A stretch of 15,187 bases of DNA from Conidiobolus incongruus B7586 (Eukaryota > Entomophthoromycota > Entomophthoromycetes > Entomophthorales > Conidiobolaceae): the NCBI GenBank assembly GCA_000697335.1, contig JNEM01006059.1, positions 1 through 15,187 on the forward strand, written 5' to 3'. The translations under genes were made by a program, and so were the position numbers. This document shows, in pieces, positions 1 through 9,463 of this stretch. A model generated the notes under the pieces. It saw only the letters and a list, made by a program, of their open reading frames with translations. It did not search any database and was not told where the DNA came from. Each line of letters begins with the position of its first letter. The first letter of the stretch is position 1.

Positions 1-3000
1 TCTATTTTGAAGGAGGCTGATCGAGTGAGTGAAGAGGCCAAAGTGCCTCAAATTTCAAAAGATCCATTTATTCCTCCTAAGTTTACTAATAATAGAGACA
101 ACGACATTGAAAATGTGATCAAATCTTTGCAAGATCAAGATCCAAAAAATAAGGCTGATGTTCTCAATTTAATGAACGCTTTCCTAAAGCATCACTACAT
201 TGGTCCTGATGGCAACTACAATATAAACATATTCCCATTGATCACAGAAGTGATTAATTTGATCACTTCTAGTGACTTTGACTTTAAAAAGAACAAATGT
301 ATAGAACAGTTGCACTCGGTGATAAACCAACTCAATAAAGAAATGGATACAGTAAGAAAGGCACCTGAGCCACCAAAGCCCTTTTCACCACCAAAAACAA
401 CGGGAGATAAGCGGAAAGATCTTGAAAACCTCAAAGAATCATTGAAAACCGCGAATAGGTTCAATAGACAGGATGCAGTCGATGCTATATCAAAGTATAC
501 AATATCTTACTACGCAAACACGGAGGGCCAAATCCTTTCCTCGGTCTATACCAATTACAACAAACTCATGGAATATGTTGGAAACCCTAGTGTAGACCTG
601 GCAAGCGACAAAGTGATCAATATAATCAGTGGATTCTTCCGTAAGATGGATGAAGATAAAAAACAAGTCGAGGCGAAGCAACGGGGTAAGTATCAAGCAC
701 CTGAATTCATTGGTACCAAATCCATTGATCTTCAGAACCTCGTCCTGTCTTTTGGTTCAGTCACTGACAAAAACCAACAAGAACCAGCTGATCAAGTGGT
801 CAAATTTATTATAAAATATTACGCAGATGAGAATCAATATTTTTCAAAGAGTGTGCTTGATGCTGTGAATCAAATATCCAGTATGATCACTAGTGAGCAG
901 TTTGACTTCAGGGATAGAGAGCACATTAAAGCTCTCCAAATTGCCTTATCTGATCTCGATAACCTTTATGAGCAGTCTAAGGTTGCTAAACCATCATGCA
1001 AACCATACAAAGCGCCTGTCATATCGGACGACAGGAAGATCGATCAGGCGAGACTGATGAGATCTTTATCTTCAGTAACAGACTGCAACAAAGACCAAGT
1101 ACTAGCATTCATCAAGTTCTTTTTGACCAAGTACTATGCCGAAACAGATAATAGATTTGATCCACAAGTTGAAAAGATTGTTGTTCAACTTTTCAACTTG
1201 ATTACTCCTGCCAACTTCGACTTTACTAACGATGATAACTTGGATCAAATCGAGCGACTTTTGGGAGCATTGGAAACTATTTATAGCAAGTCCAAGCTCG
1301 AGAAGAGCACTCCTTATGCAGCATTCAACCTCACTGGGAAAATATCCTACGACGAGCAGACTTTGCTTTGGTCACTCAACTCAGTAAACGACTTCAACAA
1401 GGATCAAGCGATCCAACAATTCATCAAGTTCATTGATTATTATTTCCAAGATTCCAATAAGAAATTCGAAAAGCCCATTTACGAGCTAGCAGACCAACTC
1501 GTCAAGATGCTAAACACTCCTGGGTTTAATTTTGCAAGCAGCGCTAGCCAAAACCAGGTGCGAGATATCCTCTTCCAAATGGAAGCCATGCTGCAACAGA
1601 TACAGGGCCCTGCACAGGGTGCCTCGTCGTATAATGCACCAATACTTTCTGGTAACCGTATTCAAGACCAGAGCGCATTTTTGAAATCGCTCTCATCCGT
1701 AACTAAGGACAATAAGCAAGGCGCAATCGCTCATTTGATATCACTCATCAACTATTACTATAGGAGTAGAAATGGTGATGTGACTGGGGAACTGTACGAT
1801 CTCGCCAATCATCTGATCAACAAGCTCACATCTCCTAGCTTCAATCCGCAAGACATCGAAGATATCGAAGCAATTCGTCAGATCTTCCGTAATTTGGACG
1901 AAGAGCAGGATAAGCAGCTGAAGAGTGAACCCCAGGGCACTTATCCTGAGCCCACTATCACGCGCAATTATCCCTACGATATCCAGCAAATTTTTTCATC
2001 GTTCAAATTTGCAAACGTTGCCAACAAAGATCAAGTTATATTATTTCTTCTCAAGTTCATGGACAAGATGTTTGCCAATGCCAATGGCTTCCTGGCCTAT
2101 CCCCTTGACCAGCTTGCTGACCAGGTCAACAACATCGTTTCAGCACCCTCTTTTAGCTTTACCAATGAAAATGATCAGAAGTTACTGAGATCAGTCTTAG
2201 ATCAAATGTATGCTAAATGGCAGGAAAAGGTTAACAAGCAAACTGGTCCAGCATATAATATCCCCATCTTATCGGGCGACAGATCGAAAGATCTGCAAAG
2301 CCTAATCAATTCATTCAGCTCAATTAATTCTCACAACAAAGCTCAAGCTATATCCTCGATTATTCTTTTCGTCCAATCCTATTATACAAATCCCAATGGC
2401 CGACTTCATTCTCAATTGGATAGTATGGTGCAACAATTTGTTAATACCATCAACTCCAACGACTTCGAGTTCAATGACAAAGGAATTGCTATATTAACCG
2501 ATATGTTGACTCAGATCGATATTACTTGGGATAACTTGAGAAAACAAACCAAGTCATTCCAACCTTTTCAAGTTCCCTATCTCACTGGAAACAGGGATGT
2601 CGATGTTACTAATCTATTCAACGCACTGCTTACTGTTACCCCACCAACAAAATTCGAGGGAATCAAGGCTATTATGGACTTTGTCGCAAAATCTATGGGG
2701 ACGGAAAGGGTTCATATAATGAAATATATCTAACTACAGTCAATCAACTCTCCCAGAAACTCTCATCTCCCCAGTTTGATGCAGCTTCACAATCAGGGCA
2801 GTCAACCATTCTAAGCTACTTGAATCAGCTTGAAGAATTGAAGAAGACCTATGAACAACAGATGAAGGAGTTCCAACCTTATGTTGCACCAGATTTCACT
2901 GGTAATATGTCCATTGATCAGAAGAATTTGTTTGAATCCTTTTCCATAGTCACCAAATCCAACCAGCCAGGAGCGATCAGTGCGCTTATCAAATATATTC

Positions 3001-3515
3001 TCAAGTATTACGGAAATAAATATGGCCAATTTGACTACCCTGTAAATGAGCCCGCATCCAAGCTGATCCAATCTTTAACCAATCCTGAGGTCGATCTCAC
3101 CAACCCTAGTACCATTCAATTTATCACCCAATGCATCGCGGAGATGGATTCCATTTTGGCTAAACTAAACAATCCCATCTACGTCAAATTTGTACCACCT
3201 TCCTTAGTTGAAGATTTGAATACTAACAATGCATTAGTAATCAGCGCCATTCGACAGATCAATACTAGCAACAAAAAGGATGTATCTGACTTTGTCATCA
3301 GCTTCTTGGCCAAGCATTTCGGTAACACCGATGGTAGCTTCGATAGTCTATTGTATCCATGTATAATCAAACTACTGGATACCATTAATGCGAATGACTT
3401 TGACCCCAGTGATCCTAATAGCGAATTAGAAATAGAAACCACTCTATACGATATCAAAGATATATACGAGAAAAGGATAGCGCATAAAAAACACAAGAAT
3501 AGCTATAAAAATTAG
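1..3515 (+). CDS. Giant tandem-repeat protein, 5' end outside window, one frame break
   Basis: I do not recognise this family. The frame is open from base 1 with no ATG at its head, so the true start lies upstream. It runs to a TAA at 2731-2733. The same repeat then continues in another frame to a TAG at 3513-3515. About 1170 residues are visible, made almost wholly of eleven copies of a 101 to 106 residue unit. Each copy reads as about four amphipathic helices with recurring signatures: a P-x-x-T/S-G-N/D-R lead, SSVTxxNKxQA, F/I-K-F followed by YYxxxNGxF, LADQL, and TSPxFDF. There are no transmembrane segments, very few cysteines and no known catalytic motif. It ends in a lysine-rich tail (HKKHKNSYKN). 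There are no introns across 3.5 kb, unlike the two conserved neighbours. The strong, in-phase repeat pattern makes it a real protein. Whether the present allele is intact depends on the frame break near 2688. A scaffold or secreted/surface repeat protein is only a guess; any signal peptide would be outside the window. Confidence 0.85.
67..3500 (+). repeat. Eleven tandem ~310-bp coding repeats (protein-level)
   Basis: Copies start at about 67, 382, 691, 1003, 1312, 1630, 1942, 2254, 2560, 2874 and 3177, giving spacings of 303 to 318 bases. All spacings are multiples of three except copy 9 to copy 10 (314), which is where the frame breaks. Copies 3 to 10 are the most alike. Copies 1, 2 and 11 are more divergent, as expected at the ends of an array grown by internal duplication, although copy 1 may not be the real first unit because the gene continues to the left. 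The units are similar in protein but not obviously in DNA, so the duplications are old. Confidence 0.85.
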
Positions 3516-4560
3516 CTAGAAACTAATATATAAATATACTGAATAAATAAATTAAAAGATAGTGTATAATTTATTTTATTCATCTTTGTTTTGAGAATCT
3601 GTAAATAATATTAAATTGCTTCAAAAAGTAAACTTATTGTAAATATTATATTTTTTAAATCTATATCCGCCAAATATAGAGATCAATTTTTTGAATTATT
3701 TTGAAAACAATAGGATTATTATTATTATATCTAATTTCGATTTTTGATAACTAATTCTGAACTTTTGTTTATTCATTTTATATAAACATCAATCGCTTCT
3801 ACATAAAAATGGCATATAGATTCAATAAATTATTTTTTTACTTTCAAGATATGTATTGAGCATAATTAGAACATATCTGAACAGGTATCGAAGAATTTAA
3901 CCAGTAAAATTTAAAATATTATTGTATATGTATAAATTCAAATTATTTTTTTGCAATATTATTAATGGTGTTAATTATATAAATTTGACAGTTTTTTAGT
4001 TTGGTTTTGTTATTATATTATCTTATTTTATTGATTTTGGCATGATTCATTCGATGATTATTACTAAAATCACACTAATTGTATTTTGTTGCTCTAAATC
4101 GGAAAAATCAATAATTTATCATTAATCGATGTTATTAAACTCATCTTTTCATCACTTAATATCTAATAAAAATTAATTTTCCAGTATACTACAATTAATA
4201 AAAATTTGTCAAGTAATGCACTTGGATTATTGAATGCTGTTATATATTTATCCAAGTTAATACTTAGGTATATTAAAAATTCATTAAAAGAGAATAAAGA
4301 TATTAACTTATACTTCGTGGCACATAAAATGGATAATTGATTTAATATATATAATTTGAGATAATATTCAATTGAATATAACACATCGATATTTGCAAAT
4401 TTGATTGCTACAGTTAATTGAAATAGACCATAAAATATTTTCATAAAATGAAGGATAGATATAAAAATTTAAAAAATATATATCTCAAATTTACATTGAT
4501 CAGTTTTATACCTATTCAATGAAAAATTGTACTATTTTCGCATTACAAGAGACTGAACCA
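3516..4560. other. A+T-rich spacer between convergent genes
   Basis: This 1045-base stretch separates the 3' ends of the repeat-protein gene (plus strand) and TMEM94 (minus strand). It should hold both 3' UTRs. I see no RNA gene and no recognisable protein. A 93-codon minus-strand frame at 4163-4444 is made almost only of I, L, K, N, F, Y and S codons, as expected from A+T-rich non-coding DNA. A weak 7-bp stem (TCTATAT/ATATAGA around CCGCCAA) lies near 3660-3680. Confidence 0.7.
3542..3551 (+). terminator. Poly(A) signal of the repeat-protein gene
   Basis: Two overlapping AATAAA hexamers (AATAAATAAA) start 27 bases after the TAG stop. A T/G-rich stretch (TCTTTGTTTTG, about 3583-3593) follows, as in a normal cleavage and polyadenylation region. 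In DNA this A+T rich the hexamer also occurs by chance; position and downstream context are what support it. Confidence 0.5.
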
Positions 4561-7500
4561 TTAAACAGGTGAATGTAACCCCAATTTCGTATTAAATTCC
4601 AACTTACTTCGCTTTTGAAATTTAATATATTTCCTCCTATCAAACCATCGGATGAGCTCTTGAATGGGCAAAAATAGTAATGGGCTCAAAAATCCTATCA
4701 AGTAATAAGCCAATGGCAGAGCTTCAAAGATCTGTTTAACTGAGAAGGGACTGAAAATAAAGAACAGGAATGTAAATGCTACTTGAACACTCCACATCAA
4801 TATCACGCTGATAACCCAGATGGTATTGTGCAATGGGTTATACTCCCAGATGGGTAAAGTTCGACTCATAAAAGTAGCTGATATAATTGTTAAATGATAT
4901 ACTATAAATAGCAATAAAAGGTTTTGGCAGTGTAAATGAGCCCATTGATGCGAATTGTTCCAATTGCTCCAATCCCCATGTCGATGAAATTTCACGTGAT
5001 CATGAGCTTTATCACTGGTCAACTCCCAAATATATTGCCAACTAATCCAGAACATTGTGGCCCACACTCCAACTGAGACGATCATACGATAGATACCATA
5101 TCGGAAAAAGCGCCAGAAATCTTGGACGTGATCTAAGTTTTTGGTGACGAAGGAGGTCATGGTATTGGGTTCGTGAGGATTCCATAGGAAGTTGACAGCA
5201 ATAAAAGAAAGGATGAGCCAAGATAGCCAGAAGATATGGTAGCCGTAAAGGATGGGTGGTAGTAAGAGTGCAATAGATGTGATATAGAGCATACTGATAC
5301 CTAGTCCACTTGCTAGCAGGAATGCTCCACCCTGTCTTACTGCAGCCATCAGTCTTCGAGCCTCTCGAATGATCTGAGTGAGTACAAAAAAGCTAGTATC
5401 ACGATGGAAAAATAGTCCACAAGGCAAAGAAGTCAAAGTAGAGCCTATTGAGAGTGTCGAATGAAGCTCTAGATTGGGATTGCGCTTTCTTGAAGCGGGC
5501 GAAGTAGCGATATGTCGATTAAGAGGCTCAACAGCAATACCAAGGTCGGCAGCTGCGAAAGAGGGTGTATTCACATAGTTTAAAGAGTTTCCAATACAGC
5601 AAACTACTTCCCCATATTCTTGATAAATTTTGATCATTTCAGTTACGGCAGAAGGGGAGCACTCAGCAAAGAGGGAAACTTGGAGAGGAATATCATCGAC
5701 ATTTTCCAAATGATCTCGAATCTGTTCAATACCTCTGGGTAAATGTGCTTTGATATAATGATCTTCAAAATCTTCCTCCTCTTCGCTACTCATGCGAATA
5801 CATGTATTCCAATCAGTTTCCAATCCCAGACGCTCAGCAAATGCTTTACTCTCTTTCTCCGATCCGGGTGACAAATAAGCAAATCGAATACCAGCTAAAC
5901 TCAAATCTTCAATAAAATCACAAACATCATTCTTAGGCTGATGTGCCATAGTAGATAAAGCTAAGAACACTTGATCTTTAACCGAAGCACGATAGAAAGC
6001 CTCTGGATTTTCAGCGGCTAGACTAGGATCAATTTCGGCATCTTCTTCCGATGCACTGGGACGATTTAAACTGAGATATCTTAACATTGGACTAGCGCTA
6101 GGATCGGATGTTGATGGAAGCGTTTCCAAAGGTGTATGCGGAATCACCGAAGCTTCGTCAAGTCGAATGACCGAGAGATCTTGATTATTCAAAAAGGTTA
6201 ATCTCTCTCTATTTGCAACATTAATAGGCCTGTAGGAGTAAGCAATAACTTGAGAATCCTTCAAAGCAGCATTTTGATAAAAATCATGAAGCTTCGCTTG
6301 ACAAGCACCAGATAACGGGCGAAGAGTTGTTCCATCCCAGAAATCTGGACATAAATCTAAAATTAATTCAGGGTGACCAGAGCTGAAGAGCTGATAGGAA
6401 TTGGATTTGACTTCTTCATACAAATTGGATACGACAGAAGGAAGTTCCATGCGGTATTTCTTAAATAAGGGATCTTCTATCACGGAATGATAGGGTGCAG
6501 TCACAACAATGGTTTTTTGATGCGAGAATCCTTCAATGATATCTTCTTTAAAGCCTATTTCTTTACCCAATCTACAAAGACAAGTTTGTCGTGCTGGACA
6601 CAAGTTACATTTGATTTGGTTCATCGGATCACTCAAATGGGGCTCCCAATCATTCTTACGACTCTTTTCTAATCTGCACCTAGTAGAGAGAAGCAGATTG
6701 AATCCAAGTGGCTTTAAGAGTTGAATGTACTTTTGCCAATCGTTATCCTCAAATTTAATACCATTGGGATAATAGTCACTATCTTCTGATAGATCCAGCA
6801 ACACCATATTCTCTTCTTCATCAAGGAACATCAATTCTTCAATCTGGGGAAAAGGCGTAGCAATCGTCTCCTCTTTATCAATCACACAGATTGTTGTAAT
6901 ACTTCCCAAAGATTCGAATAAATTGGTCGATCGAGTGAGTGAAAAATTATGATCTTTCCTAGTTAATAGACTCCAAAATTTCGAAAGAACTTGCTTCATG
7001 TTAACTTCAACATTTTTGACTGGGGAAGGCGCTTCAGTATCAAATTCGTCAATATCCTCCTCATCTTCAAATTCTTCTTTGTTCTTTTGAAGTGCTTCAA
7101 ATAATACTAGAATATAAGCATTACAATAATTTCTGACTAAAAACCATAAATTAGGGAAACTGAGGGGTACCCAGGCCAAAAATGTATATGAGGGAACTTG
7201 AATCAATAACTCAATCCAATGATTCACGTGATTCTTAGGTAGGTCATGGAAGAAGTAAATGAATGAACAAACTATCAGAGCTAAAATGAATACAGCTAAC
7301 CCAAGTCTTCGAATAAATAAATGTTTAATTCGTCTCATTTGATTTTGGATCACACTAACAGGTCGCTCTTGAGCTACTGTATCCTTCAAAGTTTGAGCAA
7401 GTCTCGTTTCCAACAGTTTAAATTTAAATGTATCCATTTTCTCTACAATGGAGGGGATGGCATCGAAAAATCCAGCTTTTAAAGTTTGTCCCTTCCTAAG

Positions 7501-8410
7501 AACTAATTTTTTATTTAATTCTAACCCGTAAAGATCAGCACAGAATTCCATATCACAAAATGAGTTAGCGCCCAGAGGCAATTCCACAATATCACCGAAT
7601 ACAGTTAAATGTATGGGTAAAGGATGCAAAAATCCATCTCTATAAACATCAACAATGGACAAAGTAGGAAACAATGGCACTTTGATCATTCTCATAGGTC
7701 TCACCCTATTATCTTCAAGTACCTTTAATATTAATTTGGCTCTTTCGTAAAGTTCTCTAGCATATCTCTGCGATTCACATATTGAAATATAATAACTCCA
7801 AAGAACTAAACCTGTTAATAGTCCTATTTCTACCAATATACCTTTGATTCGAAATTGATAAATTGGGTTGTGTAATTGTTGAAAAATATAAGAAAAGATT
7901 AAGAGAATTATCATAAGGATGACTAATATAGTGTCTTTGCGTTTTAAAAAATCAATATTATCTACAAAGCCATGATTAATATTACATATATTAATTATCA
8001 AATATTATTATTACTTGTAGGTGTTTCATCTTCTTCGGCAGGTGCTACGATTTCTTCAACAATTCTTATTAAAATCCTATACACTTAAATTAATATATAT
8101 TAAAAAGTACATAATAGAATATATTATACCCATAAGCTTCTGTATCTTCTAGACCAATGTTACCAGTATTAGAGATATTCGATTGTGTTAAATAACAAGG
8201 TAATTGATTCAAATTATCCCGACTCTCTCTCTGTAACTCAACTTCTAAAGTTGAAATCTCTTCAGACAAATTGCGAGTATGGTGAGGATTCGAAATATAA
8301 CTGTGTATCGATGAAGACAGAGAACCTTGATTATGTTCTTGTTGTATTTGAGTTTTTACACGTTTGGGTATTGAACTATTTTCAGTTGGTATAGGCTGCG
8401 AATGCGACAT
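4561..8410 (-). CDS. TMEM94: TMEM94-like P-type-ATPase-related ER membrane protein, three exons
   Basis: Exons 8410-8130, 8076-8015 and 7961-4561 join in frame to 1247 residues. Both introns are 53 bases (8129-8077 and 8014-7962, GTATAA and GTAATA donors, TAG acceptors). The ATG at 8408-8410 opens a polar N-terminus of about 120 residues. Family marks, in full-length numbering: helices near 125-142 and 153-172; actuator-like YRDG...GDIVELPLG (221-245); a second helix pair (~334-352 and ~370-392); LFESLGSITTICVIDKEET (462-480) where P-type ATPases have DKTGT; CPDFWDG...PLSG (652-665); LGLETDW (826-832); KAHLPRGIEQIRDHLENVDD (852-871); EYGEVVCCIGN (896-906); six C-terminal helices (~994-1215); and end KLxFxTKLGxxSP. 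These match human TMEM94 as I recall it. Animal TMEM94 is reported to act at the ER in magnesium handling. Two acidic linkers (~410-421, ~840-848) and a His-rich loop (~1099-1125) are visible. Orthology is confident; transport activity is inferred. Confidence 0.93.
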
Positions 8411-8448
8411 TTTATGATATTAATTAAAATTATATAGTGAATTAATTA

Positions 8449-8474
8449 GTATTAGGCTGATGAGAGCCTAATAC
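8449..8474 (-). promoter_or_regulatory. Perfect 10-bp hairpin just 5' of TMEM94
   Basis: The arms GTATTAGGCT (8449-8458) and AGCCTAATAC (8465-8474) are perfect inverted repeats around a 6-base loop. Seen from the gene, the element lies about 39 to 64 bases upstream of the TMEM94 ATG, in the 5' UTR or core promoter. It is richer in G+C than its surroundings. It could act as an RNA stem that affects translation, or as a dyad binding site in DNA. The pairing is seen; the function is a guess. Confidence 0.4.
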
Positions 8475-9340
8475 AAAATATTTAATATTAATTTAAAATA
8501 AATTATAATATGATAATAAAAAATTGAATATATTCTTGTCAATGATATTGACGTTTATATTAAATGTGTTAGTTTTTTAATTTTAATTTAATGCAAGATT
8601 TCTTCTTTTTACACCTTAAACTTATAGATTTCGAATTTATCAAACTCTAATGGGATTGCATATATTAAATTCATCCAAATTTTTAAATTCAAAATAGGTA
8701 TATAGTTTTTAATGATATCCTTTAAATAAATTAATTATTGAAAATAAATAATTTATTATTAAATTAATCAATAATATTTATAGTTATGGACTGAATATAT
8801 CTTATTTTAATAAATTCCATAGTTAATTTTTAATCAGAGTCCTTTTATTTTCAGAGGATTGAATAAGGAAATCAACTATTTTTTCACACTTTACGTTTAA
8901 TTGAATCAATATTAATTTGAAACTTGAAAACTACTGTAAATTTGAATAATTTATATACCATTTTGGAATGACCTAATATTTTCATTGACAATGTGATTTT
9001 GATATATTGATTTTCAGAGCAAGCTATCATAAATCCAAATTTACCTTTGACAAATTGTGTTTATGAAATTTTTAATTAAACGATTTTGAAAGTTTATTCT
9101 ATCTTATTATATCTTAATATATCAAAAACACTTATTATTCAAAGTATGAATTTAATAGAAATTTCAAAAAGTTTGGCACAATATATTATTTTTAACTTTA
9201 ACTCTAATAATATTACTTCGATTCAACAATTATATATATTTCCTAAAATATTACCATATACAAATAATTATCTAATTTGGTTAAATATAAAAGACTCATT
9301 GAATATAAAAGTATATAGAAAAATTCTATTCTATAATAAA

Positions 9341-9399
9341 TATGACACATATCAAAAATAATATTTTTAATTTATCTATTGTTGTATATATGTGTCATA
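9341..9399. repeat. 12-bp inverted repeat with 35-base loop
   Basis: TATGACACATAT (9341-9352) pairs perfectly with ATATGTGTCATA (9388-9399). The loop itself contains the near-palindrome AAAAATAATATTTTT (9355-9369). No flanking target-site duplication or second copy in the window marks it as a MITE. With this base composition a stem of this size may be chance, although the central GACAC/GTGTC is less likely to be. Confidence 0.4.
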
Positions 9400-9439
9400 A
9401 AATAAGGCAAGTTCTTGTTAATAGATGATGCTTTGATAG

Positions 9440-9463
9440 ATGCAACTAGTATTTTAGTTGCAT
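9440..9463. repeat. 9-bp perfect hairpin
   Basis: ATGCAACTA (9440-9448) and TAGTTGCAT (9455-9463) flank the 6-base loop GTATTT. It sits about 40 bases to the right of the longer inverted repeat at 9341-9399, so the two could belong to one structured segment. No gene is recognised on either side. Confidence 0.3.

Noticed and set aside
7-9. TTG at 7 as the start of the 908-codon frame
   Set aside because: The frame is open to base 1 and TTG is not a likely start in a nuclear gene. The gene simply enters from the left.
2683-2739. A short intron (GT...CTAACTACAG) explaining the frame break in the repeat gene
   Set aside because: Candidate introns 2683-2739 (57 bases) and 2710-2739 (30 bases) are multiples of three, so they do not move the frame. 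They would also delete residues that fit the repeat pattern (GSYNEIYLTT).
2820-3515. A separate gene starting at 2820
   Set aside because: It begins in mid-repeat with TTG, and upstream codons in the same frame (from about 2688) continue the repeat pattern, so it is the tail of the same gene.
4163-4444. 93-codon minus-strand frame
   Set aside because: It is rich only in I, L, K, N, F, Y and S, with no motif and no promoter context. It is best explained as chance in A+T-rich DNA.
7962-8001. Met at 8001 as the TMEM94 start
   Set aside because: It lies inside the proposed second intron; two upstream exons join in phase and give a longer N-terminus.
8621-8650. GATTTCGAATT as a tRNA B box
   Set aside because: No matching A box, acceptor stem or anticodon arm could be drawn around it.
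9086-9361. 91-codon plus-strand frame
   Set aside because: It starts at TTG, its composition follows the A+T-rich background, and no family is recognisable. Kept only as part of the spacer description.
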